A DNA stretch of 44,545 bases from an uncultured Candidatus Actinomarina sp. Lineage in GTDB: Bacteria; Actinomycetota; Acidimicrobiia; Actinomarinales; Actinomarinaceae. This document shows positions 15,688 through 24,780 of the stretch, piece after piece. The stretch covers positions 1 through 44,545 of the forward strand of contig CABXDM010000005.1 of assembly GCA_902510965.1 (NCBI GenBank), written 5' to 3'. The notes below the pieces were generated by a model, which made no database searches, was not told the DNA's origin, and saw nothing but the letters and a program-made list of their open reading frames with translations. Numbering within the stretch: the first letter of the stretch is position 1; the number at the start of each line of letters is the position of its first letter. The position numbers and the translations under genes are program-made.

Positions 15688-16410
15688 TTATGTTTCACTA
15701 TTTTGAGTACTACTCATAATGACAAGATTATTTTTCTGAACACGGAACCCATTTTTTTTATATAAATTTAAAGCAGACTCATTTGTTTCTTGGGTGTTTA
15801 ATTTCATACTTAAAAATTTCTTTTCCTTGCTAAATGATAGAACCGATTGAAGTAATTCTTCCCCATAACCCAGCCCTTGATAAGACTTATCCACTCCAAT
15901 TCTTTGAAGATATGAAAGTTTTCTAGTTTCTCCTAAAATTGCATAGCCTATAAGCTTGCCATTATTTTTTTGAAGGAAAAGATGATTGTTGACACAACTT
16001 TTTAGAGTTTCATGAAAAGAGTTAGATGAGTTTCTCCAATAGCGGTCGAATATTTTTTCATCTAGTTTTAACAAATACTGAAAATCAGCTACTTCTAAGT
16101 TTTTGTGTGTGATGTTAGTTACACTATCCATTTTGTCACTGGAGTAATATCTCATAATTTGATCACAAACATATAGCTTTTTATAAACACACCAACCTGC
16201 TGACTCCCAAGAGGCTACTTGGTTTTCTGAAATCATTGAAGAATGAAAGATTACACCAGTATCATTTGAGATATTTGAGAATTTTTTTAATAAACCGTGC
16301 CCACCGTAAACTTTTTCAAAATATACATATGGGTAGTAGTCATTCCATTTTCTTGTATAGTAAGATCCGTTGAAAGAGTAATTTAGTTTTTTTTCATTTG
16401 TTAAATACAT
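15688..16410 (-). CDS. GNAT-family N-acetyltransferase
   Basis: A 240-aa protein. The C-terminal ~130 residues are a GNAT fold: GKLIGYAILGETRKLSYLQRIGVDKSYQGLGYGEELLQSVLSF contains the acetyl-CoA motif A (Q-x-x-G-x-G/A), and NTQETNESALNLYKKNGFRV is motif B. The N-terminal ~100 residues are Tyr/Trp-rich with no recognised domain. The substrate cannot be predicted. Its start overlaps the end of the NUDIX gene by 17 bases, and both are on the minus strand, so they form a pair. Confidence 0.85.
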   Translation of the reverse strand: MYLTNEKKLNYSFNGSYYTRKWNDYYPYVYFEKVYGGHGLLKKFSNISNDTGVIFHSSMISENQVASWESAGWCVYKKLYVCDQIMRYYSSDKMDSVTNITHKNLEVADFQYLLKLDEKIFDRYWRNSSNSFHETLKSCVNNHLFLQKNNGKLIGYAILGETRKLSYLQRIGVDKSYQGLGYGEELLQSVLSFSKEKKFLSMKLNTQETNESALNLYKKNGFRVQKNNLVIMSSTQNSET

Positions 16411-16816
16411 ATTTTAAAATCTTTTTATCCTCTTCAAAAGTCAGTAAATTATTGGCTTTTTCGTAGCCAACAATAGCCAACTCTTCAATCTCACTGTCAG
16501 GTTCTTTTTCAAAAGCTTTGATAACTTTCATTTCATAAAACCACACGGTTTTATGAATTACTTCATCAACTAATCTGATTTCATATCTAGATTCAGCAAT
16601 AGGTTTATCATGATTTAACTCAACCTTGAATCCAGTTTCTTCATAAACTTCTCGAACTGCAGTATCGGTCGGTTTTTCACCTTCTTCTAAGTGTCCTTTT
16701 GGAAAACCCCAAAAACTTTTATCTATGATTCCATCATTTCTTTTATTTTTAACAATAAGTATTAAGTTGTTATAAAAAACAATTCCACCAGCTGCAAAAT
16801 CTACTTTAGAATTCAT
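16394..16816 (-). CDS. NUDIX hydrolase (MutT family)
   Basis: A 140-aa hydrolase of nucleoside diphosphate derivatives with a complete Nudix box, GHLEEGEKPTDTAVREVYEETGF (Gx5Ex7REUxEExGU satisfied). The opening DFAAGGIVFYN is typical for the Ap4A/MutT group. In Mycobacterium a mutT-like gene (mutT4) sits next to pcnA in the same arrangement, divergent from the CCA-adding enzyme as seen here. The exact substrate is unknown. Only 36 bases separate its ATG from the divergent CCA transferase. Confidence 0.9.
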   Translation of the reverse strand: MNSKVDFAAGGIVFYNNLILIVKNKRNDGIIDKSFWGFPKGHLEEGEKPTDTAVREVYEETGFKVELNHDKPIAESRYEIRLVDEVIHKTVWFYEMKVIKAFEKEPDSEIEELAIVGYEKANNLLTFEEDKKILKYVFNK

Positions 16817-16852
16817 ACTGTATAGTTTCCAATCTTCTTCTAAGCTATCAAT

Positions 16853-18226
16853 ATGGTACCAACAACATTATTAAAAGTTTTAAATGAGAACCCATTTCTG
16901 AAGGATGTCGCGACATTTTATAAAAATGCAGGTTATCAGCTTTATTTGGTTGGTGGAGCGGTAAGAGACGGGATACTTGATATCCCAACTAAAGATTTTG
17001 ACTTTACTACTGATGCGAATGTTGATGAGTCGTTGAAACTATTTAAAGAAAATGGATTCCAGACAACTGAAATCGGTAAGGCTTTTGGAACGATAGAAGC
17101 ATTGCATGAAAATTTTTCTTTACACATAACTACCTTCAGAGAAGATTCTTACGAAGAAACATCACGAAAACCCGATATTATTAGTTCAAACAATTTAGAG
17201 AATGACTTAAAACGAAGAGACTTTACAATCAACGCAATTGCTTATGATATTTTAGAGAATAAGTTAATTGATCCCTACGGAGGATTAAAAGATTTATCTC
17301 AAGGAGTTATAACAACACCTCTTTCCGCAGATATCTCATTTTCAGACGACCCTTTACGAATGCTTAGAGCTTGTCGGTTCATAAGCTCTCATGGATTTTC
17401 GCCTGACGCGAATACTTTTGAAGCCATTAAAAAAAATATAGATAGAATCGAGATAGTTAGTAGTGAGCGAGTTAGAGATGAGCTTACAAAACTTTTAATT
17501 GGAAACAATCCATCTTTGGGTATAAGAGCATTTGTCGAAAGTGGACTAAGTATCAAAATAATGCCTGAACTTGATGAGCTGAAGATTGAAGTTGATCCAA
17601 AACATCACCATAAAGATGTATATGAGCATACTCTTATTGTTGTAGACAGAGTTTTACCAAATATTGTTTCCAGGTTAGGTGCTTTGTTACACGATATTGG
17701 AAAACCAAAAACGAAGGGCATAGAAAATGGAAAAGTTCATTTTAGACACCATGAAGTTGTTGGAGCAAGAATGGCTAAACAAATTCTAAAGAGATTAAAA
17801 TATAGCAAAAAAGAAATACAGGACATATGCTTACTAGTAGAGAATCACTTGCGTCCCCATACTTTTAAAATGGGATGGACAGATTCAGCTGTAAGAAGAT
17901 ATATTGTTGATTCTGGTGAAATGATGGATCAGTTAAATAATTTAGTTCGTGCAGACATAACAACTAAAAATAAAAATAAGTACGACGAAATTAACAAATA
18001 TCTTGATGATATGGAATCAAGGATTGCAGAAGTTAAAGAGAAAGAAGAACTTTCTAACTTAAGACCTCCAGTATCTGGTGATGACATAATGAAACTATTT
18101 AACTTGAAACCAGGACCCAGTGTCGGAATAATAATGAAAGCTCTTTACGAACAGAGATTAAATGAAGGCGAAGTTACTAAAGAAGAGGCAATCGAGTTAG
18201 CCGAAAATATTTTTAAAAAATTATAA
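16853..18226 (+). CDS. cca: CCA tRNA nucleotidyltransferase with HD domain
   Basis: A 457-aa class II nucleotidyltransferase that adds or repairs the 3'-CCA end of tRNA. The head has YLVGGAVRDGILDIPTKDFDFTT with the catalytic DxD, followed by RRDFTINAIAYD and DPLRMLRACRF (ATP/CTP-selecting region). A C-terminal HD phosphohydrolase domain shows LLHDIGKP and HFRHHEVVGA. The same head-plus-HD build is seen in actinobacterial PcnA/CCA enzymes at this locus. The start ATG is at 16853. The stop lies just before the ARG boxes of argR. Confidence 0.95.
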   Translation: MVPTTLLKVLNENPFLKDVATFYKNAGYQLYLVGGAVRDGILDIPTKDFDFTTDANVDESLKLFKENGFQTTEIGKAFGTIEALHENFSLHITTFREDSYEETSRKPDIISSNNLENDLKRRDFTINAIAYDILENKLIDPYGGLKDLSQGVITTPLSADISFSDDPLRMLRACRFISSHGFSPDANTFEAIKKNIDRIEIVSSERVRDELTKLLIGNNPSLGIRAFVESGLSIKIMPELDELKIEVDPKHHHKDVYEHTLIVVDRVLPNIVSRLGALLHDIGKPKTKGIENGKVHFRHHEVVGARMAKQILKRLKYSKKEIQDICLLVENHLRPHTFKMGWTDSAVRRYIVDSGEMMDQLNNLVRADITTKNKNKYDEINKYLDDMESRIAEVKEKEELSNLRPPVSGDDIMKLFNLKPGPSVGIIMKALYEQRLNEGEVTKEEAIELAENIFKKL

Positions 18227-18227
18227 T

Positions 18228-18261
18228 TGTATAAATATGCATTTTAATGTATATTTATACA
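18228..18261 (+). promoter_or_regulatory. Double ARG box (ArgR operator) directly upstream of argR
   Basis: TGTATAAATATGCA (18228-18241) and TGTATATTTATACA (18248-18261) both fit the ARG-box pattern TGNATNNNNATNCA. The second is a perfect palindrome, and their centres are 20 bases apart, near the ~21-bp spacing of ARG-box pairs bound by an ArgR hexamer. Together they form a 15-4-15 inverted repeat ending one base before the argR ATG at 18262. This supports direct autoregulation, probably by covering the promoter of a leaderless or near-leaderless transcript. Confidence 0.8.
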
Positions 18262-18723
18262 ATGGCAAAGTCAACCCTACAAAGGCAAAAAATAATAGCT
18301 GATCTGATTGAAAGTGGTAATATCTCATCTCAAAACCAACTTAAGGGTCTATTGAAGAAAAACAGTCTTTTAATAACCCAAGCAACACTATCAAGAGACT
18401 TAAATGAGTTGGGGGCCATAAAAAAAAGACAAAAAGATGGTCTATTAGTTTATGTTTTACCAAAGGATCAAGATAACAATGCCCATAGGAAAATTGCTAT
18501 AAATGCTTTAAACGACTTTGTTCTAGAAGTAGATTCAGTACTAAATCAAGTTGTGGTCAAAACCACGACTGCTGCAGCACAGGTAGTTGCTGAAGCTATT
18601 GATAATTTATTTTTAGACAATGTAATAGCCTCATTAGCAGGTGACAACGTAGTTTTAATTATTTCAAGCAGTGAAGAAAAAGCCAAAATAATTTCAAAAA
18701 ATATTGAAAATGTTCTTGGCTGA
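18262..18723 (+). CDS. argR: Arginine repressor ArgR
   Basis: A 153-aa arginine-sensing regulator. The N-terminal winged helix reads LQRQKIIADLIESGNISSQNQL..., with the recognition helix around TQATLSRDLNELGAIK. The C-terminal hexamerisation/arginine-binding domain includes VDSVLNQVVVKTTTAAAQVVAEAID and LAGDNVVLIIS. The track start at 18247 lies inside the ARG boxes. ATG at 18262 (MAKSTLQRQ) is preferred because it begins immediately after the operator and matches the family start. No arginine biosynthesis gene is adjacent, so the repressor stands alone. Confidence 0.94.
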   Translation: MAKSTLQRQKIIADLIESGNISSQNQLKGLLKKNSLLITQATLSRDLNELGAIKKRQKDGLLVYVLPKDQDNNAHRKIAINALNDFVLEVDSVLNQVVVKTTTAAAQVVAEAIDNLFLDNVIASLAGDNVVLIISSSEEKAKIISKNIENVLG

Positions 18724-18734
18724 GATTTTTCTGA

Positions 18735-19550
18735 ATGCTTGAATATTTAAAATATTCCGATAAAAAAATTCATGATAATTTATTTATCAGCGAGCCAATT
18801 ATGGATACAAGCCTAAACAGTTCTAACCAAGTTTTGGTTCGTATTCCAGATTCTAAAAAGCCAATTACAGATGTCATCCTTAGTTTTGATGGACAGAATC
18901 TCTTTGATGAAAAAACAAGTCATTTTGGTAGTATTTTTAACTTAGAGAAACTTATACAAACTACAGAAATTGACCGGGACAAAAATATATTAGTTATTGC
19001 TCTTACTTCCAACAATCAAAGACAAACACAATATAATCCTTATCCACGTCAAACATCAGAAATATCTTCGCTACATCTTAAAATGATTATTTTAGATGTC
19101 ATTCCTTCAGTTCTTAAAAATTTTAAGCTAGACATCACAAAGACTAAAAAACATGTATTGGGAGCATCTATGGGAGCATTAATGGCTATTAAGTTCTCAA
19201 TAATCAATCCTGAGTTCAATAATATAGTATGTTTATCGCCTGCATTTTGGTTTGGATTTCCTGGCATAATATTAGATATTAAAAATTTAGATAAGACTAC
19301 TTTTCTTTACCTCTATACAGGTAAAAAAGAAGGTCATATTTTTAGTGATGACGTCAAAAATATATTCCCAAAAGAATGGAAACTAGATTTTTCTACGAAC
19401 GATAATTTTTATGTTTCAGGAGTTAACTTAATGGAGAAATCTTTAATAAAAAATAATATACAATATGAATACTTAATAGAGGATGAAGGAATGCATAATG
19501 AGTCATATTGGAGAAAAGTATTAGAAAAATATTTTAAAGAATTGTTATAA
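18735..19550 (+). CDS. Putative esterase (alpha/beta hydrolase, esterase D / Fes-like)
   Basis: A 271-aa cytosolic protein with an alpha/beta-hydrolase layout. A central strand DVILSFDGQNLFDE is followed by NILVIALTSNN, the nucleophile elbow HVLGASMGALMAIKFS (GxSxG with Ser near residue 145), CLSPAFWF, and a C-terminal His in DEGMHNESYW. This order matches the PF00756 putative esterase family (enterochelin esterase, esterase D, mycolyltransferases). The substrate is unknown. It starts 11 bases after argR and may be co-transcribed with it. No signal peptide is visible, which argues against an envelope mycolyltransferase. Confidence 0.75.
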   Translation: MLEYLKYSDKKIHDNLFISEPIMDTSLNSSNQVLVRIPDSKKPITDVILSFDGQNLFDEKTSHFGSIFNLEKLIQTTEIDRDKNILVIALTSNNQRQTQYNPYPRQTSEISSLHLKMIILDVIPSVLKNFKLDITKTKKHVLGASMGALMAIKFSIINPEFNNIVCLSPAFWFGFPGIILDIKNLDKTTFLYLYTGKKEGHIFSDDVKNIFPKEWKLDFSTNDNFYVSGVNLMEKSLIKNNIQYEYLIEDEGMHNESYWRKVLEKYFKELL

Positions 19551-19673
19551 ATCGTAAAAAGTCAATAAAAACAACTGACTTAGCAAATAAAAACAGAAAA
19601 TAAAAATTATATTTAAATAATCTCTGCTACTAAAGTAATCTAGTCGAAAGACACAGACTAATAAGGAGAATAT

Positions 19674-19871
19674 ATGCCGAAGGGCAAAGTAAAATGGTTC
19701 AACCAAACCAAGGGCTATGGTTTCATAGCACCTGAAGATGGTGATAAAGATGTGTTTGTTCACATCACCGCAGTACGCAATGCTGGAATGAATAATCTTG
19801 AAGAAGATCAAGAGGTTGAATTTGAGATTGTAGAAAAAAACGGCAAAGCTTCAGCTGAAAATCTGAAGTAG
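19674..19871 (+). CDS. csp: Cold-shock-type RNA chaperone
   Basis: A 65-aa single-domain protein with RNP1 KGYGFI and RNP2 VFVHI on the [20 protein letters not shown] framework, the standard CspA-family fold. It binds single-stranded RNA or DNA and melts secondary structure. The ATG has a clear AAGGAG 7 bases upstream. The 123-base leader is long and AT-rich, as is common for csp genes. A strong terminator follows within 25 bases, so it is monocistronic. Confidence 0.96.
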   Translation: MPKGKVKWFNQTKGYGFIAPEDGDKDVFVHITAVRNAGMNNLEEDQEVEFEIVEKNGKASAENLK

Positions 19872-19892
19872 AGTTCCAGTTAAACTGGTTTT

Positions 19893-19921
19893 TAAAAAGG
19901 AGCGCTAGTCGCTCCTTTTTC
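19893..19921 (+). terminator. Intrinsic terminator after csp
   Basis: AAAAAGGAGCG-CTAGT-CGCTCCTTTTT forms a hairpin of 11 bp, the outer part A-T, followed by a T-run. A smaller hairpin CCAGT-TAA-ACTGG with a T5 tail lies just upstream at 19876-19893, so two terminators may act in series. Confidence 0.9.
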
Positions 19922-19975
19922 TTTATAAATAGTATTGGCAAAAGAACCTATAGATACATTATCCTTAATGAAGTT

Positions 19976-21397
19976 ATGAATTTATCAAAAAAAGCTAGAG
20001 AGAGAATTGCAAAGACTATTAAAAATGGCGCAGTTTTACTCCATGGAAATAAAACTATTTACAGAAACAATGATGCAAATTATCCATTCCGTCAGTTTTC
20101 CGATTTTCATTATTTGACAGAGTGGCCAGAACCTGATGCTCACGCAGTAATACTAGTAAATGATTCAGTGGCAGAACTCCACATGTTTGTTTTAGATAAA
20201 AATGAAGAAATGGAAACATGGGACGGAAAAAGGATTGGGCAACAAGGCGCTGTAGATCTTTATGGAGCAAAGAATGCTTATTCAAATACACAATATAAAA
20301 GTGAATTAATAAACCTTCTAAAAGGTCATACAGACATTTATTGTGATTATTCATCAAGTTCTTTTCAAGAAATAGACCAACAGGTTCTAAATCTTGCAGT
20401 TCCTTACGACCAAAGGGGAGGAAACTTTAGTAAAGCTAACCTACATTCACTTCAACCAATACTTTCTGAATCAAGATTAATTAAGCAGGAGGGCGAGTTA
20501 GAACTTTTACAAAAAGCATGTGATATAAGTATTGAAGGCCATCTTGCTGCAATGCAGTTTACAAAACCTGGAGCTTATGAATATCAAGTTGCTGCTGAAA
20601 TGGAAAAGACTTTTTACCACCTTGGAGCAGAGAGACTTGGATATAACTCAATAGTTGCAGGAGGTGACAATTCCTGTATTCTTCACTATGCCACAAACAG
20701 AGAAGAACTTGAAGATGGAAAACTCTTATTAATAGACGCTGCTGCAGAGTATGGGATGTACTCATCGGATATTACAAGAACCTTTCCCATAAACGGAAAA
20801 TATACTCCTGAACAAAAAGCAGTTTATTCAGAAGTGTTGAAAGCTCAAAATTTAGGAATTGAAATGGTGACAACTCAAAACACTATGCAAGATGTTCATA
20901 AGGAAACTATCGCTTCCATTGCAGAATCATTAGTCAATTTAGAACTGGTTCCGAATAATACTGAAGATACAATTTCAATGATGCACTACTTTCAATTTTT
21001 CATGCACGGTACAGGTCACTGGTTAGGTTTAGATGTTCATGATGCTGGGAGTAATGAGTTGAACAATGAACCAAGAAAGTTTGCCCCAGGTATGGTTACA
21101 ACAATTGAACCCGGTATTTACATTAGGCCATCAAAACCAGTCATCAAGTTTCCTTTATTAGAACGAGATCCTGAAAAGATAAAAGTAAGAAGAAAAGAAA
21201 TGGGTATGGAGGCTGCTACAAGGTTGGAGCAAAAAGAAATGCGAGAAGCAAAAACTGTTGAACATAAAATTCCAGAAAGCTTACTAGGTATTGGAGTAAG
21301 AATAGAAGATAATATTCTTTGTACTGAAAATAAATCAGTTAACTTAACCGAAGCATTGCCTCGAAGCATAGATGAAATAGAAAATATTTGTAGCTAA
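19976..21397 (+). CDS. pepP: Xaa-Pro aminopeptidase P (M24B)
   Basis: A 473-aa metallo-aminopeptidase that removes an N-terminal residue before proline. The N-terminal AMP_N domain includes YPFRQFSDFHYLTEWPEPDA. The C-terminal pita-bread domain carries the five metal ligands: Asp in LLIDAAAEYG and in YSSDITRTFP, His in HGTGHWLGLDVHD, Glu in TTIEPGIYI and Glu in GVRIEDNIL. The stretch before the last motif (about residues 395-435) is Lys/Glu-rich, as in many PepP enzymes. The prenyltransferase gene follows after 2 bases. Confidence 0.95.
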   Translation: MNLSKKARERIAKTIKNGAVLLHGNKTIYRNNDANYPFRQFSDFHYLTEWPEPDAHAVILVNDSVAELHMFVLDKNEEMETWDGKRIGQQGAVDLYGAKNAYSNTQYKSELINLLKGHTDIYCDYSSSSFQEIDQQVLNLAVPYDQRGGNFSKANLHSLQPILSESRLIKQEGELELLQKACDISIEGHLAAMQFTKPGAYEYQVAAEMEKTFYHLGAERLGYNSIVAGGDNSCILHYATNREELEDGKLLLIDAAAEYGMYSSDITRTFPINGKYTPEQKAVYSEVLKAQNLGIEMVTTQNTMQDVHKETIASIAESLVNLELVPNNTEDTISMMHYFQFFMHGTGHWLGLDVHDAGSNELNNEPRKFAPGMVTTIEPGIYIRPSKPVIKFPLLERDPEKIKVRRKEMGMEAATRLEQKEMREAKTVEHKIPESLLGIGVRIEDNILCTENKSVNLTEALPRSIDEIENICS

Positions 21398-21399
21398 TT

Positions 21400-22164
21400 A
21401 TGGTCTCACCAAAGTTTGTTTATGGTATTTATGAATCACGTCTTCAAAAAGAACTTTTAACGAAACAATTACCTCAGCATATCGGACTTATTCACGATGG
21501 ACACAGAAGATATGCGCGTAGAGAAAAGTTATTAAGCTATGAAGTCTCATACAGAATTGGGATGGTTCGATTCAAAGAATGTGTTTCATGGTGTGACGAG
21601 TTAGGAATTAAACATATAACAAGCTGGTTGCTGTCAAAAGAAAACCTTTCTCGACCACAAGAAGAACTAGAGCCATATTACAAAGTTGTAAACCAACTTT
21701 TTGAAGAGTTAATCATCGACGATATTGTAGACAATTTTAAAATACAGTTTATTGGTAGTTTTGATCAACTACCCGACTACCTTCAACAAACCATTCAAAA
21801 ACTTCAGGAAGTTAGAGGCGGTGGCGAAAAAACTCTAACAATTGCTCTTGGCTATGGGGGCAGGCAAGAAATAGTAGACGCAATTAAAAGTTTGCTTAAA
21901 AACAATAAAGATGGAGATATTGATGAGCTAATTGAAAACATGACAGATGAAGATCTTAGAGAGCACCTGTACTCACCAGGAGTTCCAGATATAGACTTGG
22001 TTATTAGAACTAGTGGAGAAGCAAGACTTTCAGGTTTTTTGTTATGGCAAAGTGCCTATTCAGAATTTATATTTCAAGATGTTTTTTGGCCAGAGTTCAG
22101 AAAAATTGACTTTTTACGTTGTTTGAGAGAATACGTACAACGCGAAAGAAGATTTGGTAAATAG
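21400..22164 (+). CDS. uppS: cis-prenyltransferase (UppS / short-chain Z-isoprenyl diphosphate synthase family)
   Basis: A 254-aa enzyme adding isoprene units in cis configuration to make the polyprenyl carrier for cell-wall synthesis. It keeps the family core: the N-terminal HIGLIHDGHRRYARR motif, ITSWLLSKENLSRP, LGYGGRQEIVDA and the C-terminal DIDLVIRTSGEARLSGFLLWQSAYSEF. The usual DGNRRWA reads DGHRRYA here, so Asn is His next to the catalytic Asp. Product length cannot be read from sequence; if no other copy exists in the genome it must provide the essential undecaprenyl (or decaprenyl) carrier. It is close-packed behind pepP. Confidence 0.9.
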   Translation: MVSPKFVYGIYESRLQKELLTKQLPQHIGLIHDGHRRYARREKLLSYEVSYRIGMVRFKECVSWCDELGIKHITSWLLSKENLSRPQEELEPYYKVVNQLFEELIIDDIVDNFKIQFIGSFDQLPDYLQQTIQKLQEVRGGGEKTLTIALGYGGRQEIVDAIKSLLKNNKDGDIDELIENMTDEDLREHLYSPGVPDIDLVIRTSGEARLSGFLLWQSAYSEFIFQDVFWPEFRKIDFLRCLREYVQRERRFGK

Positions 22165-22210
22165 CTCACCCCCTTTCCTTACAATCCAAACAAAGGTAAA
22201 ATAAAACTCT

Positions 22211-23482
22211 ATGAATCTAGTTGAAATAATCAATGAGCTGAACTTCAATGTGCTTTTCCCGTTGTTCATAGGGTTCAAGTTTCTCCTTGAAACCTATTTA
22301 AAACAGAGAAACATCCAATCTATGGAAGACAATAAAGAAGCTATTCCTGAGCGTTTTGTAGGTGTTGTGACAGAAGAGGAATACAAAAAATCAATTAATT
22401 ACAATACAGAGAGAATTCGATTTTCAATGCTTACAGCGCTTATTTCGGTTGGAGTTTTATTACTATTCACTACCGGCGGGTTGCTTAATTCTCTAACAAA
22501 AGTCGTCCAAGGAGTTACTCAATCAAATGTTGTAGGGATTATTTTACTTGGGTTATTTATTGTTTTAATTGATGAGATAATAGGAATTCCATTAGCTATA
22601 TACTCCACCTTCTATCTTGAGGAAAAGTATGGCTTTAATAAAACAACAACCAAAACATTTATTCAAGACTTAATTAAAAACCTTTTAATCTCTATTATTT
22701 TTTCTTCAACCCTATATGCTGTTGTAATTTCAATAATTGAACGACTTGGAGATAACTGGTGGATATATGCTTTTGTAGCAGTTTTTTTATTTCAAGCCAT
22801 AATATTTTATTTATATCCTGTTTTAATTCTTCCACTTTTCAATAAACTAGAGCCAATTACTGATGAAAAATTTAAAGAACCTATTGAGAAACTTCTCAAC
22901 AAAATTAACTTTAAAGCAAAAGGACTTTTTGTAATGGATGGCAGTTTAAGAAGCTCGCATGGAAATGCATTTTTTACAGGATTTGGAAATAACAAGAGAA
23001 TAGTTTTTTATGACACATTATTAGAAACAATTACTCCAAAAGAAATGGAGTCAATTCTTGGACATGAATTAGGCCACTATAAATTAGGGCACATTAGAAG
23101 AACGCTTATAAGTTCAATTTTCTTTGGTTTTCTTGGTTTTTATATTCTAGGCCAGGTTTTTATGGCTGATCAATTCTTTTATGGTCATGGTTTAGAGGAA
23201 ATAACTCTATATTCTAAATTCTTACTGTTCTATCTTGTTATCGGCTCATATACTTTTTTTACTAAACCTTTTACCTCCTATATTTCCAGACAAAGAGAAT
23301 TTGCTGCTGATGATTTTTCAATTGAGTACACAGAAGTTGAAAGTATGATTTCGGGACTTCTTAAGTTGAGTAAGGATAACTCTTCAAACCTAACACCGGA
23401 TAATTTATATAGCTCTTACTATTATTCTCACCCACCAATTGCAGAGCGTGTAAAAAGTTTAGAGGGTAAGAAAAAGAATTAA
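22211..23482 (+). CDS. M48 Ste24-type zinc metalloprotease (CAAX protease 1 family)
   Basis: A 423-aa integral membrane protease. About six to seven hydrophobic segments surround the zinc site ESILGHELGHYKLGHIRR (HExxH, about residue 283); the third ligand Glu lies in SRQREFAADDFSIEY. A long N-terminal segment with IDEIIGIPLAIYSTFYLEEKYGFNKTT is typical of the Ste24 family and not of the shorter HtpX. Bacterial members are thought to degrade or trim membrane proteins, since no prenylated CAAX substrates are known in bacteria. Stand-alone after uppS; it ends by overlapping the convergent membrane-protein gene by four bases. Confidence 0.88.
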   Translation: MNLVEIINELNFNVLFPLFIGFKFLLETYLKQRNIQSMEDNKEAIPERFVGVVTEEEYKKSINYNTERIRFSMLTALISVGVLLLFTTGGLLNSLTKVVQGVTQSNVVGIILLGLFIVLIDEIIGIPLAIYSTFYLEEKYGFNKTTTKTFIQDLIKNLLISIIFSSTLYAVVISIIERLGDNWWIYAFVAVFLFQAIIFYLYPVLILPLFNKLEPITDEKFKEPIEKLLNKINFKAKGLFVMDGSLRSSHGNAFFTGFGNNKRIVFYDTLLETITPKEMESILGHELGHYKLGHIRRTLISSIFFGFLGFYILGQVFMADQFFYGHGLEEITLYSKFLLFYLVIGSYTFFTKPFTSYISRQREFAADDFSIEYTEVESMISGLLKLSKDNSSNLTPDNLYSSYYYSHPPIAERVKSLEGKKKN

Positions 23483-24723
23483 GGAACGCTAAGTACGAAT
23501 AACGCTTGTAGGGTCAGACCGACTGTGATTAATAAGAAAATATACTGTGTTTTATCACTTTGATGATGTCCAAAAAGTTTTATAGCTAAATCATGCGCTA
23601 GAATTACACTCAACATATGTCCAGCTAAAGTTACGAAAACTTGTATACCCCACAAACCAACCGGAGTTAAGAAATAATTGATTGTAATCTCATCAACCCC
23701 AAACAGATTCCAACCAACACCATAAGGGTCATTCAACCTGTAAAGAATTGTCTGGGATTCATACAACAATAAACTTAAATAGTGGGTTACGTGATAAGCA
23801 AAAGCTATTGGAAGCATTGTATGTCCAAATAAAAGTGATACTTTATTTAGATCTTGTTGCTCTCCACTCACCCTCAATGCAAACCAACATGCAAACCTGT
23901 ATGAGCTTATGATGATTATGTTGATTGCAAAAAATGCAAATGTTGAAAAACCTATATCTAATGTTGAAGAACCAAATAAGTTGTACCAAAAAGTGGTACC
24001 TCTCAATCCATCATAAGTAACCGTTCCAATCATTAACAGTATGAAATACTCCATTCCTTTAAAGTTTGAGAGATTGGCTATATTTTCAAGCATATTTTTA
24101 TAAACTGGACGCGAAACAGTAACTCGTAGTTTTGCGTATAAGTGATGAAGTAGATGAAGAGGATCAACTTCAATCGAGGTCTTACCAAGTAAAACTCTTG
24201 ATCCTGTTGTTATAAGCAATAGAAGGATAAAGACTGTACCAATGTGAGCAGGATTACCTGGCTTTCTCCAGACCAATTCAAACCATGTTAGTCCCAAAAA
24301 CAAACCAGAAGCTACCCATACAGTAGATGGTTTTTCTTCAGCTGAGGGAAATAGGGATAAAGGATTAAATTTCGCGTATATATCACCAAAAACAAGTCCG
24401 AGTACGGGAACTCCTATCCATAAAAATACCCAGATAATAAGTGGAGTAATAGATGTCTTAGCTTCCTCATTTCCAATAAAACCTGGAAGGATTAGGAGTG
24501 ACAAAATAAGTCCACCGAACACTTTTCCCAAAATAGGGAGTTTTTGTTCAACAATCACTTCTTTTTGAATTAGAACAGATTGTTTCCAAGAAATTTTTAA
24601 GAAAACAAATGTTAAAACAATAACCAAAGCTGAAACATTCAAAACAGTTTCAAATGGAATTGGTAAATCTCCAACACTTCCTATTCCATGTTGAAAATTA
24701 TCTAAAGTTAGTAATAATTTCAT
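23479..24723 (-). CDS. Large polytopic membrane protein, function unknown
   Basis: A 414-aa protein with roughly ten to twelve hydrophobic helices. Distinct motifs are AKFNPLSLF in the first third, TWFELVWRKPGNPAHIGTVF, GTVTYDGLRGTTFWYNLF, and a His-rich helix FAYHVTHYLSLLLYE with a late GHMLSVILAHDLAIKLFG. Similar actinobacterial membrane proteins are often named fenitrothion hydrolase-like in databases; I recall that association but cannot test it, and the name would say little about the native role. The repeated His residues inside membrane helices suggest a metal or haem site. Its ATG is divergent from the small CxxC ORF next to the Zur locus. Confidence 0.6.
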   Translation of the reverse strand: MKLLLTLDNFQHGIGSVGDLPIPFETVLNVSALVIVLTFVFLKISWKQSVLIQKEVIVEQKLPILGKVFGGLILSLLILPGFIGNEEAKTSITPLIIWVFLWIGVPVLGLVFGDIYAKFNPLSLFPSAEEKPSTVWVASGLFLGLTWFELVWRKPGNPAHIGTVFILLLLITTGSRVLLGKTSIEVDPLHLLHHLYAKLRVTVSRPVYKNMLENIANLSNFKGMEYFILLMIGTVTYDGLRGTTFWYNLFGSSTLDIGFSTFAFFAINIIIISSYRFACWFALRVSGEQQDLNKVSLLFGHTMLPIAFAYHVTHYLSLLLYESQTILYRLNDPYGVGWNLFGVDEITINYFLTPVGLWGIQVFVTLAGHMLSVILAHDLAIKLFGHHQSDKTQYIFLLITVGLTLQALFVLSVP

Positions 24724-24780
24724 TATTCTTTACTACATATTACATGTCGACTAAAATATCATCTACAGGAGTTATTTAAA

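Noticed and set aside
15690-15706. Second parS-like site (TGTTTCACT...)
   Set aside because: Only one half matches; the palindrome arm is missing.
19545-19811. 88-aa minus-strand ORF over csp
   Set aside because: Antisense shadow of csp and its leader; csp has clear motifs, ribosome site and terminator.
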